The notes: generated from the sequence alone by a model not told the origin. 64,000 bases of DNA from Nostocoides sp. (GCA_016702415.1 JADJEA010000012.1:62001-126000), one strand, 5' to 3'; shown: positions 35,552 to 49,048, counted from the stretch's first letter. Made by a program: numbers and translations.

Positions 35552-38035
35552 TTGCCTACGATTGGCCTCGTGGAGAGCCTGCGCCCGGGGGTCCCCCGCT
35601 GGGACGCTCTCGTGGACTCCGGCCTGCGCCTCGGGCTGGCTGTCGTCATCGCCGGCGAGACGCTGGCATGCGTGGCCGTGGCTCGGCTCTTCCTCGATTT
35701 CGACGACCCGCGATGCCTGCCTGCCGTCCTCCTGCTGGGGTCGGCGGTCGTGACGATGTTCGTCGTCCTGCGCACCGGGCGAGGCCGGGAGGCCGGTTGC
35801 TGGGTCGTCACCGGTCTCGTGATCGCCGGGCTCGACCTCGCGGCCCACGCGACCCGGCGCGGCCCGGGGCTGGCCGACACCTGGTGGCCGACCATGCTCA
35901 CCATCGCCACCTTGGCGTTCCTCACCCTGATCCGCCCCAGGAACGGTTGGATCCCGGCCGTCCTGGTGCTGATGACGCACGTCTTTGTGCGGTCGCACAC
36001 GTGGGTCGCCGACCCCGGCCTGCCCGGGCTGACTCGAAACCGCGAGCTCTGGGCAGGCACTGGCCAACTCGTGGCGATGACCGGGACGGCATGGGTCGCG
36101 GGTCTCCTCTTACGGCGCGCCGCAGCCGATGTCGCGGCGGCGAATGCCCTGGCCGAGTCCGAGCGGACCGCGGCCTTGACGGCCCAAGCGGATCGGCGCC
36201 ACCAGGACGAGGTGGACCGCGTCGTCCACGACGAGATCCTCCAGTCTTTGCGCACCGTGGCCATGGTCGGCGAGGGAGTCGGCCTGGAATCGGCCCGCGC
36301 CGCCGGAGAGGCCCTCCGCCGCCGAGTCTCGGGCGGCGTACCGCAGCCGAGTGGCCGGGTGCCCGTGTCCACCGACGCCGCGGCATTCCTGGACACCCTG
36401 GACCTCCCCGGAGGCCGGGGGCGCCTTCGCGTCATAGCCGACGGCACGTCCGACCTCGCCCTGCCGCCCAAGGTGCGCGCGGCCTTCTCGTCGGCGACTC
36501 GGGAAGCCCTGCGCAACACCGCCCAGCATTCCGGCGCAGACGAGGCGGTTGTCGAGGTGTCCGTCCGGGCCCTCGCGGTCACGGTCGAGATCCGCGATCG
36601 AGGCACGGGCTTTTGGCCGCAGAAGACCGATCGTCGTGGGTTGTCCTCCTCGGTCACCGAGCGGATGCGCGACGTCGGTGGTGCCGCGGAGATCGTCTCC
36701 GCACCCGGTGAGGGAACCGTGGTGCGGCTGACGTGGAGCCCGGTGCCGCGGCATACGCCAACCATCCTCGGTGGCGGGGCCTTCAACGCGCTCTTCCCGA
36801 TGATGATGATGATGGCGGCGCCGTCGATCGCCCTGGGCCTCTGGTTTCCTCTCTTTGTCGCAGGCGACGTCCGCTGGCCGACGGCCGTCTCGATTGCCAG
36901 CGTCGTGCTCGTCCTGGTCGGGTTCCTCGGCGGGGCGCGAGCCCTCCGCCACGGCCTCTCGGGTAGCCAGTCCTGCGCTATCACGCTGGTGGCGTGGGCC
37001 GCGACGGCGATCAACGGATTGGCGCTCCCCCACGATGGCACCCACCCCCGCCTCTTCTGGATTCCCGCGGCCGCCGGGTCGCTCACATCATTGCTGGCGA
37101 TCTATCGGCGCCTTCGCGAAGCGGTCATCAGCGGTCTGGGGGTCTTCGCCATCGCCGGCATCACCAGCGCTATGGCGACGCCACCGGGGCTGTCGTGGGC
37201 TCCGTATGTGCCGCCGGTAACGGCCTCGCTCATCAATGTCTCGGTCGCCATCGCGGTGCGCCACTCCGGCGAACGAATGGCCTTCGAGATTCTTCGGGCC
37301 CAGCGGGCCGCCACCGACGCAACCCTCGACGCCGCTGAAAGCACGGACGTCGAGGCCAAGGTCGAGCAACGGCTGGACCGGCATCGTTGCGAGTTGCTCG
37401 CGCTCGCCGACGCCATCGCGACCCCCGAGCCACGGCTCCCGCTGATTGCCCAGCGCGCTAGTGCCATGGAAGCCACCCTCCGGGAGGAGTTGATGACAGC
37501 TCCCCACCAGGCGTTGGCCGCCGCGGTCGCCGCACTCCGAGATCGAGGATGGGCGGTGCGACTCCGTGTGCTCGCCGGCACTCCGCCGCAGGTCGCCGAC
37601 GTGGCGGCTGACGGCCTGCGCCACCTCGACGACGGCATGCCCCCGATCCCCGCGCACCCCGATGCCACGCGCTCAGCCGACGAACCGGGCCGGATGCGGG
37701 ACCCACGACAGCACCGCGCCGGGGACAGGGCCGGGGACAAGGCCGACGACCAGGGCCCGGACCAAGGCACCGAGCGAGGAACGGACCGGCGCAGGGACCC
37801 GGCGGAGGCGGACCTCACGATCCTGGAGCAGGGTCGGGGCTGGCGGATCGGCCTCGTCATCCGGCCATCGATCTCGGATGCCCACCTGGCCGCGCTGAGG
37901 GCGCAGGGATGGGTGCGGATGCCGCTACCTCGGTTCACCAGGCTCCAACGCGTGATCGCTGCAGATGATCTCGGTCAGTCGTCAAATGATGTGACTGGCG
38001 CACCAACGGCGGGGGCCCCACAATCGGCGGCGTGA
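35552..38035 (+). CDS. Sensor histidine kinase with a duplicated, degenerate second half
   Basis: This 827-residue membrane sensor kinase is of the NarL-partner type. Residues 25-190 hold about six membrane segments. Then come a coiled linker, the phosphoacceptor region VVHDEILQSLRTVAM (His226) and an ATPase domain with N-box REALRNTAQHSGADE (about 317-331) and G-box DRGTGF. The second half (about 405-827) repeats the plan: membrane segments to about 560, a coiled linker, then a region with no phosphoacceptor His or ATP boxes and a long charged insert. The start is uncertain: TTG 35552 or GTG 35570, neither with a good ribosome site. It overlaps the response regulator by 4 bases. Confidence 0.8.
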   Translation: MPTIGLVESLRPGVPRWDALVDSGLRLGLAVVIAGETLACVAVARLFLDFDDPRCLPAVLLLGSAVVTMFVVLRTGRGREAGCWVVTGLVIAGLDLAAHATRRGPGLADTWWPTMLTIATLAFLTLIRPRNGWIPAVLVLMTHVFVRSHTWVADPGLPGLTRNRELWAGTGQLVAMTGTAWVAGLLLRRAAADVAAANALAESERTAALTAQADRRHQDEVDRVVHDEILQSLRTVAMVGEGVGLESARAAGEALRRRVSGGVPQPSGRVPVSTDAAAFLDTLDLPGGRGRLRVIADGTSDLALPPKVRAAFSSATREALRNTAQHSGADEAVVEVSVRALAVTVEIRDRGTGFWPQKTDRRGLSSSVTERMRDVGGAAEIVSAPGEGTVVRLTWSPVPRHTPTILGGGAFNALFPMMMMMAAPSIALGLWFPLFVAGDVRWPTAVSIASVVLVLVGFLGGARALRHGLSGSQSCAITLVAWAATAINGLALPHDGTHPRLFWIPAAAGSLTSLLAIYRRLREAVISGLGVFAIAGITSAMATPPGLSWAPYVPPVTASLINVSVAIAVRHSGERMAFEILRAQRAATDATLDAAESTDVEAKVEQRLDRHRCELLALADAIATPEPRLPLIAQRASAMEATLREELMTAPHQALAAAVAALRDRGWAVRLRVLAGTPPQVADVAADGLRHLDDGMPPIPAHPDATRSADEPGRMRDPRQHRAGDRAGDKADDQGPDQGTERGTDRRRDPAEADLTILEQGRGWRIGLVIRPSISDAHLAALRAQGWVRMPLPRFTRLQRVIAADDLGQSSNDVTGAPTAGAPQSAA

Positions 38036-38679
38036 GCCTTCGCGTGGTCGCACTGGATGACCATCCGATCGTGGTCGAAGGCATCTTTTCGCTGGTGTCC
38101 CGCAGCTCTCCCGACATCCTGCTGGTCGCCTCGGCGACGAGTTGGCGGGATCTCAGTGAGGCGCTGAGCGGGCACGACGAGGCACCGGATCTCGCCTTGG
38201 TTGACCTCCACCTGGGCAGCGACGGCGAGTCGCTCGAGGCGATCACGTCGCTGACAGAAGCCGGCGTCCCGGTCGTCATCCTCACCTCGGAGTTGCGCCC
38301 GGTCCCGATCCAGCGGGCCATCTCGGCCGGGGCCGTCGGATTGGCACTCAAGAGAGACCCCGTCGACAGTATCATCGCGACCATCCGCGCCGTCGGCTCC
38401 AAGGGCCTGGCCGTCTCCTCCGACCTCGCGTTCGTGCTGCTCAGCGATCAGACCCTGGCCGCCCAACTCGCGCCCCGGGAGGTCGAGGTGCTCGCGTTGC
38501 TCGCGGACGGGGTGCCGCGCAAACTCGTCGGGCCGAGCATGGACCCGCCCGTGTCCGCCTCCACGGTCAACACCTATATCAATCGGGCGTGCTCGAGATA
38601 CCGCGAACTCGGACGTCAGGTGTGGAGCCCGCGGGACGTCGTCCGGGCGGCCATTGCCGACGGTCACATCGAAGGCTGA
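38032..38679 (+). CDS. LuxR/NarL-family response regulator
   Basis: A DNA-binding response regulator of 215 residues starting at a GTG that overlaps the kinase stop, so it is the cognate partner. The receiver domain has the acidic pair in LRVVALDDHPIVVEG and the phosphoacceptor Asp58 in LALVDLHLG. The C-terminal helix-turn-helix is LAPREVEVLALLADGVPRKL with STVNTYINRACSRYRELGR. Targets are unknown; the cell-surface signal is presumably sensed by the kinase membrane domain. Confidence 0.88.
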   Translation: MSLRVVALDDHPIVVEGIFSLVSRSSPDILLVASATSWRDLSEALSGHDEAPDLALVDLHLGSDGESLEAITSLTEAGVPVVILTSELRPVPIQRAISAGAVGLALKRDPVDSIIATIRAVGSKGLAVSSDLAFVLLSDQTLAAQLAPREVEVLALLADGVPRKLVGPSMDPPVSASTVNTYINRACSRYRELGRQVWSPRDVVRAAIADGHIEG

Positions 38680-38739
38680 GCCCCCCCGCAGCGACCGTCG
38701 CTGGCTCGTGTTCGTGACAAACCCGGTGCCGTATGACGA

Positions 38740-38785
38740 ACGTCCTCCCCACCGCGGGCGCCAAGGCCTGCGGCGGGGAGGACGT
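38740..38785. terminator. Bidirectional terminator between the response regulator and rpoC
   Basis: ACGTCCTCCCCACCGC (38740..38755) pairs with GCGGCGGGGAGGACGT (38770..38785) with one mismatch. It lies between convergent genes and can serve both strands. Confidence 0.75.
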
Positions 38786-38826
38786 GTCACCGGGGAGCTC
38801 CCCCCGGCGATCAGCGGGTATGCCGA

Positions 38827-42723
<3,897 letters not shown>

Positions 42724-42815
42724 GTCGTGCTTCCTTCTGCTCGGTTATTGCCTAATCACATGTGTCGGTTGCCCGGGCGACCCTGCCGGGGCGAGTTCAC
42801 GCTCGGTGAGGAGGG

Positions 42816-42855
42816 CGTATGCCGCGGGCGCGCTGTCGGTGGCCCGCGGCATACG
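42816..42855. promoter_or_regulatory. Hairpin of paired octamers between rpoB and rpoC
   Basis: CGTATGCCGCGGGC (42816..42829) and GCCCGCGGCATACG (42842..42855) form a perfect 14-bp stem with a 12-base loop. It begins 6 bases past the rpoB stop in a 138-base gap. Confidence 0.7.
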
Positions 42856-42861
42856 GTCCCG

Positions 42862-45800
42862 TCACACCTCTTCGACGGAGGAGGGTTCCCGGCGGGAGAG
42901 GTCGATGCCGAGTTCCTGGGCGGCCTGGAAGACGTCGTCCTCGCTGTCGCGCAGCTCGATGGCGCTGCCGTCCCGCGAGAGGACCTCGACGTTCAGGCAG
43001 AGGGACTGCATCTCCTTGATGAGCACCTTGAAGGACTCGGGGATGCCCGGCTCGGGGATGTTCTCGCCCTTGACGATCGCCTCGTAGACCTTGACCCGGC
43101 CGGTCACGTCGTCCGACTTGATGGTCAGGAGTTCCTGGAGGGCGTATGCCGCGCCGTACGCCTCCAGCGCCCAGACCTCCATCTCGCCGAACCGCTGGCC
43201 GCCGAACTGGGCCTTACCGCCCAGGGGCTGCTGCGTGATCATCGAGTAGGGGCCGGTGCTGCGGGCGTGGATCTTGTCGTCCACGAGGTGGTGCAGCTTG
43301 AGGATGTACATATAGCCGACCGACACCGGCTCCGGGAAAGGCTCCCCGGAGCGGCCGTCGAACAGGCGCGCCTTCCCGTCCGAGCCGACCAGACGCTGGC
43401 CGTCGCGGGTGGGCCGGGTGTTGTCCAGGAGGCCGAAGATCTCCTCCTCGCGGGCACCGTCGAAGACGGGGCTCGCCACGCGGGTGCCGGGCGGGGCCAC
43501 GAGCGCGTCGGTGCCGAGGCGAGCGGCGAACTCGGCGCCGTCTGGCACCTCCCAGCCCCGGCTGGCAGCCCAGCCGAGGTGGAGCTCGAGGACCTGACCG
43601 ATGTTCATTCGGCCGGGGACACCGAGGGGGTTGAGCACAACGTCGACTGGGGTGCCGTCCTCGAGGAAGGGCATGTCCTCGACCGGGAGGATCTTGGAGA
43701 TCACGCCCTTGTTGCCGTGGCGGCCGGCGAGCTTGTCGCCGTCGGTGATCTTGCGCTTGTTGGCGACATAAACCCGCACCAGCTGGTTGACGCCCGGGGG
43801 AAGCTCGTCGCCGTCGTCCTTCTCGAAGACCTTGACGCCGATGACCGTGCCGGTCTCACCGTGGGGGACCTTGAGCGAGGTGTCGCGCACCTCGCGCGCC
43901 TTCTCGCCGAAGATCGCGCGCAGGAGCCGCTCCTCCGGGGTCAGCTCGGTCTCACCCTTGGGCGTGACCTTGCCGACGAGGAGGTCGCCGTCGCGGACCT
44001 CGGCACCGATGCGGATGATGCCGCGCTCGTCGAGGTCGGCGAGGACGTCCTCGGAGACATTGGGGATGTCCCGGGTGATCTCCTCGGGGCCGAGCTTGGT
44101 GTCGCGGGCGTCGACCTCGTGCTCCTCGATGTGGATCGAGGAGAGGACGTCGTCCTGGACCAGGCGCTGGCTGAGGATGATCGCGTCCTCGTAGTTGTGG
44201 CCCTCCCACGGCATGAACGCCACGAGGAGGTTGCGCCCGAGCGCCATCTCGCCGCCGTCGGTCGCCGGACCATCGGCGATGAGACCGCCCACCTCGAGCC
44301 GGTCGCCCTCGGAGACGACGACCCGCTGGTTGTATGACGTGCCCTGGTTCGACCGGGCGAACTTGGCGATCCGGTAGGTCCGGTAGGTGCCGTCGTCGGC
44401 GGCGACCGTCACCAGGTCGGCGGAGACCTCCGAGACGACACCGGCCTTCTCGGCCCGGACGACGTCGCCGGAGTCGAGGGCGGCGCGGTGCTCCATGCCG
44501 GTCCCGACGAGGGGGGCCTCGCTGCGCACCAGCGGAACCGCCTGCCGCTGCATGTTGGCGCCCATGAGGGCCCGGTTGGCGTCGTCGTGCTCGAGGAAGG
44601 GGATCATCGCGGTGGCCGCCGAGACCATCTGGCGCGGCGAGACGTCCATATAGTCCACCTCGTCGGCCGGGACGTCGATGGCCTCGCCACCCTTGGTCCG
44701 AACCAGGACCCGGTCCTCGACGAAGGTGCCGTCCGCCGCCAGCGCGGCGTTGGCCTGCGCGATGACGTACTTGTCCTCCTCGTCCGCGGAGAGGTACTGG
44801 ATGTCGTCGGTGACCTTGGACCCCTCGACCTTGCGGTAGGGAGTCTCGATGAACCCGAAGGCATTGATCCGGGCGTATGACGCGAGCGAACCGATGAGAC
44901 CGATGTTCGGGCCTTCCGGCGTCTCGATCGGGCACATGCGGCCGTAGTGCGACGGGTGGACGTCACGGACCTCCATGCCGGCCCGGTCGCGCGAGAGACC
45001 ACCCGGACCCAGGGCCGACAGGCGGCGCTTGTGGGTCAGGCCCGCGAGCGGGTTGTTCTGGTCCATGAACTGCGACAGCTGGCTGGTGCCGAAGAACTCC
45101 TTGATGGAGGCGACGACCGGCCGGATGTTGATGAGCGTCTGCGGCGTGATCGCCTCGACGTCCTGGGTCGTCATCCGCTCGCGGACGACGCGCTCCATCC
45201 GGGAGAGGCCGGTGCGGACCTGGTTCTGGATGAGCTCGCCGACGCTGCGCAGGCGACGGTTGCCGAAGTGGTCGATGTCGTCGGTCTCGACGGACAACTC
45301 CACCGGCTCCCCGTCACGGACCCCCGCGATCGTCTCGTCGCCGCGGTGCAGGGCGACGAGGTACTTGATCGTCGCGACGATGTCGTCGAGCGTGAGGACG
45401 GAGTCGTGCAGGTCGACATCGCGGCCGAGCTTGCGGCCGATCTTGTAGCGACCGACCTTGGCCAGGTCGTAGCGCTTGGGGTTGAAATAGAGGTTGTCGA
45501 GAAGCGTCTGCGCCGCCTCACGGGTCGGCGGCTCACCCGGGCGCAGCTTGCGGTAGATGTCCAGGAGCGCATCATCCTGACCGGCGATGTGATCCTTCTC
45601 GAGCGTCAGCTCCATCGACTCATAGCCGGCGAACTGCTCGCGGATCTCCGCCTCGGACATGCCGAGGGCCTTCAGGAGGACGGTCACGCTCTGCTTGCGC
45701 TTGCGGTCGACGCGCACGCCGATCATGTCGCGCTTGTCGATCTCGAACTCCAGCCACGCGCCACGGCTCGGGATGACCTTGGCCGTGAAGATGTCCTTGT

Positions 45801-46356
45801 CGGACGTCTTGTCCGGCGTGCGCTCGAAGTAGACGCCCGGGCTGCGCACCAGCTGCGAGACCACGACGCGCTCGGTCCCGTTGATGATGAAGGTCCCACG
45901 CTCGGTCATCAGCGGGAAGTCACCCATGAAGACCGTCTGGCTCTTGATCTCACCGGTCGTGGTGTTCATGAACTCCGCGGTGACGAACAATGGCGCGGAG
46001 TAGGTCTGGTCGCGCTCCTTGCAGTCCTCGATGGAGTACTTGCTCTCCTCGAAACGGTGGTCGCGAAAGCTCAGGCTCATCGAGCCGGAGAAGTCCTCGA
46101 TGGGCGAGATCTCCTCGAAGATCTCCTCCAAGCCGGAGCGGTCGGGGACATCCCGCCGCCCGTCCTCGAGGGCGGCCGCGACGCGGTCCTGCCACCGCTC
46201 GTTACCGAGGAGCCAGTCGAAGCTCTCGGTCTGGAGGGCGAGGAGATCGGGGACCTCGAAGGGTTCGCGGATCTTGGCAAAGGAGAGACGGCCGGAGGCC
46301 GTCTTGGAGGATGAAGCAGGAGCGGTGCGCGAGGCAGCCAAGGAGGGTCCTTCCAC
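42862..46356 (-). CDS. rpoB: DNA-directed RNA polymerase subunit beta
   Basis: The second-largest RNA polymerase subunit and the rifampicin target. The 1164-residue protein starts at GTG 46356. The rifampicin pocket reads FFGTSQLSQFMDQNNPLAG and THKRRLSALGPGGLSRDRAG, wild-type at the usual resistance residues (Asp, His and Ser present). Other landmarks are SHYGRMCPIETPEGPNIGLI and RHGNKGVISKILP. A candidate promoter lies at 46575..46603, so rpoBC can be transcribed apart from rplJL. Confidence 0.98.
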   Translation of the reverse strand: MEGPSLAASRTAPASSSKTASGRLSFAKIREPFEVPDLLALQTESFDWLLGNERWQDRVAAALEDGRRDVPDRSGLEEIFEEISPIEDFSGSMSLSFRDHRFEESKYSIEDCKERDQTYSAPLFVTAEFMNTTTGEIKSQTVFMGDFPLMTERGTFIINGTERVVVSQLVRSPGVYFERTPDKTSDKDIFTAKVIPSRGAWLEFEIDKRDMIGVRVDRKRKQSVTVLLKALGMSEAEIREQFAGYESMELTLEKDHIAGQDDALLDIYRKLRPGEPPTREAAQTLLDNLYFNPKRYDLAKVGRYKIGRKLGRDVDLHDSVLTLDDIVATIKYLVALHRGDETIAGVRDGEPVELSVETDDIDHFGNRRLRSVGELIQNQVRTGLSRMERVVRERMTTQDVEAITPQTLINIRPVVASIKEFFGTSQLSQFMDQNNPLAGLTHKRRLSALGPGGLSRDRAGMEVRDVHPSHYGRMCPIETPEGPNIGLIGSLASYARINAFGFIETPYRKVEGSKVTDDIQYLSADEEDKYVIAQANAALAADGTFVEDRVLVRTKGGEAIDVPADEVDYMDVSPRQMVSAATAMIPFLEHDDANRALMGANMQRQAVPLVRSEAPLVGTGMEHRAALDSGDVVRAEKAGVVSEVSADLVTVAADDGTYRTYRIAKFARSNQGTSYNQRVVVSEGDRLEVGGLIADGPATDGGEMALGRNLLVAFMPWEGHNYEDAIILSQRLVQDDVLSSIHIEEHEVDARDTKLGPEEITRDIPNVSEDVLADLDERGIIRIGAEVRDGDLLVGKVTPKGETELTPEERLLRAIFGEKAREVRDTSLKVPHGETGTVIGVKVFEKDDGDELPPGVNQLVRVYVANKRKITDGDKLAGRHGNKGVISKILPVEDMPFLEDGTPVDVVLNPLGVPGRMNIGQVLELHLGWAASRGWEVPDGAEFAARLGTDALVAPPGTRVASPVFDGAREEEIFGLLDNTRPTRDGQRLVGSDGKARLFDGRSGEPFPEPVSVGYMYILKLHHLVDDKIHARSTGPYSMITQQPLGGKAQFGGQRFGEMEVWALEAYGAAYALQELLTIKSDDVTGRVKVYEAIVKGENIPEPGIPESFKVLIKEMQSLCLNVEVLSRDGSAIELRDSEDDVFQAAQELGIDLSRREPSSVEEV

Positions 46357-46574
46357 GGGCCTGTCTGGTCTTCATGCGCAGGCCTTCCCGCCCCGGTCGC
46401 GGCCCGCGCGCAGCACGGATTTGTGACCGACAAGCCCGTGGACATACCGGTGGCACACAGGATGGGGAGGTGGGAGGACAGCGCAAAGCGCCACGATACA
46501 TGAGCTGGGCATGACTGTCCAAACCTGTCCAGCCCCCCGGGCTGGACGGTGGTCGCACGAGTGGCGACGCGTAG
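46357..46574. other. rpoB leader
   Basis: Untranslated leader between the candidate rpoB promoter and its GTG. No open frame with a ribosome site and no strong hairpin were noticed. Confidence 0.4.
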
Positions 46575-46603
46575 AGGATGACGCTCCACGCGGCATACGT
46601 CAA
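46575..46603 (-). promoter_or_regulatory. Candidate rpoBC promoter
   Basis: On the minus strand TTGACG (46598..46603) is followed after exactly 17 bases by CATCCT (46575..46580). It lies between the rplL terminator and rpoB. The spacer contains the dispersed GTATGCCG octamer. Confidence 0.45.
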
Positions 46604-46702
46604 GCGCAGCGGCGGGCGTGTCCTGCGTGAGATTGCCCCATCGCGACCCATGCGGGTGCCCACAGCGCGAGGGCAGCGCCCTCGCTGCCGGTGCCCCAAC
46701 GC

Positions 46703-46751
46703 CACACAGCCCTGGCCACAACGGAATTCCCGTTGCGCCCAGGGCTGTGTG
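46703..46751 (-). terminator. Terminator downstream of rplL
   Basis: CACACAGCCCTGG and CCAGGGCTGTGTG pair perfectly over 13 bp; the loop holds a second stem (CAACGG/CCGTTG). It lies 37 bases past the rplL stop and would separate rplJL from rpoBC, at least in part. Confidence 0.75.
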
Positions 46752-46787
46752 ATGAGACCGGTCCCGGTGGGTTTCACCGGGCGGAGG

Positions 46788-47180
46788 TCACTTGAGGGAG
46801 ACGGTGGCGCCGGCGCCCTCGAGCTGCTCCTTGGCCTTCTCGGCCGCGGCCTTGTCGACCTTCTCGAGGACGGCCTTGGGGGCGCCGTCGACGAGGTCCT
46901 TGGCCTCCTTGAGGCCGAGGGAGGTCAGCGCGCGGACCTCCTTGATGACCTGGATCTTCTTCTCGCCGGCGGCCTCGAGGATGACGTCGAACTCGTCCTG
47001 CTCCTCGACCTCGGCCGGGGCGTCGGCAGCAGCGCCACCGCCGACGGCCGGGCCGGCCATCATCGGGGCTGCGGCGGTGACGCCGAAGGTCTCCTCGAAC
47101 TGCTTGACGAACTCGGAGAGCTCGATCAGGGTCATCTCCTTGAAGGCGTCAAGGAGCTCGTCGGTGCTGAGCTTCGCCAT
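46788..47180 (-). CDS. rplL: 50S ribosomal protein L7/L12
   Basis: L7/L12 forms the flexible stalk that recruits translation GTPases. The 130-residue protein has the N-terminal dimerisation helix, the Ala/Pro hinge (GPAVGGGAAADAPAEVEEQ) and the C-terminal domain with KKIQVIKEVRALTSLGLKEA. It lies 69 bases after rplJ. Confidence 0.97.
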   Translation of the reverse strand: MAKLSTDELLDAFKEMTLIELSEFVKQFEETFGVTAAAPMMAGPAVGGGAAADAPAEVEEQDEFDVILEAAGEKKIQVIKEVRALTSLGLKEAKDLVDGAPKAVLEKVDKAAAEKAKEQLEGAGATVSLK

Positions 47181-47249
47181 GATGGGCGTCCTTTCTGGTG
47201 TGCGTATGCCGTGAGTGGCGGCTGGGTGTCTGCCTGGCCCGGGTGTGGG

Positions 47250-47867
47250 TCAGGCGTCCGCGTCGCCACTCGGGGCGACGTCGTCTGCCGGGGCGTCCTG
47301 CGGCGCCTCGACGGAGTCCTGCGGGGTGTCGGCCGGAGCGTCCTGTGGCGCGGACTGCTCGACCTTGGCGCGCAGCGCGTCGATCGTGCGGGCCGCCTGC
47401 GACAGAGGCGCGGCGAACAGGTAGACCGCCCGGCTCAGCGAGGCATTCATGGCCCCGGCGAGCTTGGCGAGGAGAACCTCGCGCGACTCGAGGTCGGCGA
47501 GCTTCTTGACCTCGTCGGCGCTCAGGGCGCGTCCGTCGAGGACACCACCCTTGATCACCAGCAGAGGATTGGCCTTGGCGAAGTCACGCAGCCCCTTGGC
47601 CGCCTCCACGACATCGCCCTCGATGAAGGCGATGGCGGTCGGGCCGGCGAGCTGACCGTCGAAGGCGGTCACCCCGGCGTCCTTGGCGGCCAGATCGGTC
47701 AGCGTGTTCTTGACCACGGCGTAGGTGGCGTTGCCACGGAGAGTGGTGCGCAGCGTGGTGAGCTGCTTGACGGTCAGACCGCGGTACTCCGTGAGAACGG
47801 CCGCATTCGAGGAACGGAACTTCTCCGTCAGCTCGGCAATGGCGGCGGACTTGTCTGCCTTCGCCAT
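47250..47867 (-). CDS. rplJ: 50S ribosomal protein L10
   Basis: L10 anchors L7/L12 dimers to the ribosome. The 205-residue protein begins MAKADKSAAIAELTEKFRSS with GAAGGAGG upstream and has YRGLTVKQLTTLRTTLRGN. A 30-residue Ala/Pro/Asp tail with repeated PQDAPAD units extends past the usual C-terminus. The leader carries a GTATGCCG hairpin; in model bacteria L10-L12 binds its own leader. Confidence 0.96.
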   Translation of the reverse strand: MAKADKSAAIAELTEKFRSSNAAVLTEYRGLTVKQLTTLRTTLRGNATYAVVKNTLTDLAAKDAGVTAFDGQLAGPTAIAFIEGDVVEAAKGLRDFAKANPLLVIKGGVLDGRALSADEVKKLADLESREVLLAKLAGAMNASLSRAVYLFAAPLSQAARTIDALRAKVEQSAPQDAPADTPQDSVEAPQDAPADDVAPSGDADA

Positions 47868-47946
47868 GTGGGCCTCCTTCGTCGTCGGTGACCAGCGGTT
47901 GGCCCCGAAACGAGAGGAGCCCCGGCGCAGGGCGCACGGGGCGGGC

Positions 47947-48045
47947 CCACGGCATACGGACTGGGTCCGGCCGCGGAAGCGGAACGTGGCCTGCGCTGGA
48001 CGCCCACCCGGTGTGGGACCTTCGGCACCTCGGCGTATGCCGTGG
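47947..48045. promoter_or_regulatory. Paired octamers in the rplJ leader
   Basis: CCACGGCATACG (47947..47958) and CGTATGCCGTGG (48034..48045) are perfect 12-base complements 75 bases apart, about 80 bases upstream of the rplJ start. They could close a large leader structure. No gene lies in 47868..48152. Confidence 0.5.
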
Positions 48046-48152
48046 CGCGACCGGCGGTCATTGGTCCCCTCCAGGGTACGTCCCGGACGCCGCGGGGCCA
48101 AATCGCGTGTCGAGCGTGCGGCCGGAGGGCCGCTGGGGCGTCTCCAGACCAC

Positions 48153-48187
48153 AACCGCCTCGCCACCCGAGGGGCGGCGAGGCGGTT
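48153..48187 (-). terminator. Terminator downstream of the lipoprotein gene
   Basis: AACCGCCTCGCC and GGCGAGGCGGTT form a perfect 12-bp stem with an 11-base loop, ending 19 bases before the lipoprotein stop at 48206. A CGGCATAC octamer lies between them. Confidence 0.75.
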
Positions 48188-48205
48188 CGCGGCATACGGC
48201 AGGGG

Positions 48206-49048
48206 TCACATGGTGGTGACCTCGGACGACGGCGGGGCCTCGATCGAGACGGGCTGACCCCAGCCGGAGTACTTGACCTTGATCTCCATGCCCATGTTCA
48301 TGCTGGTCTCGACGGGGCGACCGTCCTTGTCGATGACGTAGGTCACCGGGATGGATTCGGGCAGCGAGGCACTCGCGGACGCCAGCGCGGAGTCGCCGCC
48401 CATCGCGTCGAGCACCTTGCTGAGGTTGAGATCCATCGAGATGGTGGTGGTGTCGTCGGTCTTGGCCGTGACCTTGGCCTTCATGCCGGCGAATGCCTTC
48501 GCCATCGTCGCCGGATCGAGGCTGCTGACGTCGGGGGTGCCGCTCTGCCCCGCGGTGGCCGCGTCCATCTTGATCCACTTGGTGCCGCCGCCCAGCAATG
48601 GCGACTGCATGTAGACCACGCCGCCGACGGAGATCATCTTCATCTTGGTGCCGGACATGTTCATGGTCATCGTGGAATCCTGCTTGCCGTTGACGACCTT
48701 GAAGTCGCCCTCGGCGGTGATCATCCCGCCCATGTCCATGCTGAGGTGGCCCGATGTCCCGTCCTTGAAGGTGTGCGTCATCGCGGACGCCAGAGCGGCA
48801 CCGTCGATCGTGTCGCCGACCTTGGCGTCCGCAAGGGAACTGACCGTCCCCCCGCCGTCGCTCGTGCTCGACTCGGTCGCACTCGTCGTCGTGGACGTGC
48901 TGCTGGAGTCGCCGCCGGTGGTTCTGCTCGTCGACGCGGCAGTTCCACCGCTCGTCGTCGTGGACGTGGCGGTCTTGTCGCTACCGCCGCAGCCGGCCAG
49001 CGCGAGGGAAGCCGCAGCGATCGCGGCGGCCAGGGACAACTTCTTCAC
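48206..49048 (-). CDS. LppX/LprAFG-like lipoprotein
   Basis: A 280-residue exported lipoprotein. The GTG start at 49048 gives VKKLSLAAAIAAASLALAGC, a lipid-anchored signal peptide with lipobox LAGC. A Ser/Thr-rich linker of about 50 residues leads to a domain with SGHLSMDMGGMITAEGDFKV and LPESIPVTYVIDKDGRPVET, matching the LppX/LprG-type lipid-binding fold. It probably sits on the outer face of the plasma membrane and binds a lipid. It lies between rplA and rplJ, where other actinobacteria also carry unrelated genes. Confidence 0.78.
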   Translation of the reverse strand: MKKLSLAAAIAAASLALAGCGGSDKTATSTTTSGGTAASTSRTTGGDSSSTSTTTSATESSTSDGGGTVSSLADAKVGDTIDGAALASAMTHTFKDGTSGHLSMDMGGMITAEGDFKVVNGKQDSTMTMNMSGTKMKMISVGGVVYMQSPLLGGGTKWIKMDAATAGQSGTPDVSSLDPATMAKAFAGMKAKVTAKTDDTTTISMDLNLSKVLDAMGGDSALASASASLPESIPVTYVIDKDGRPVETSMNMGMEIKVKYSGWGQPVSIEAPPSSEVTTM

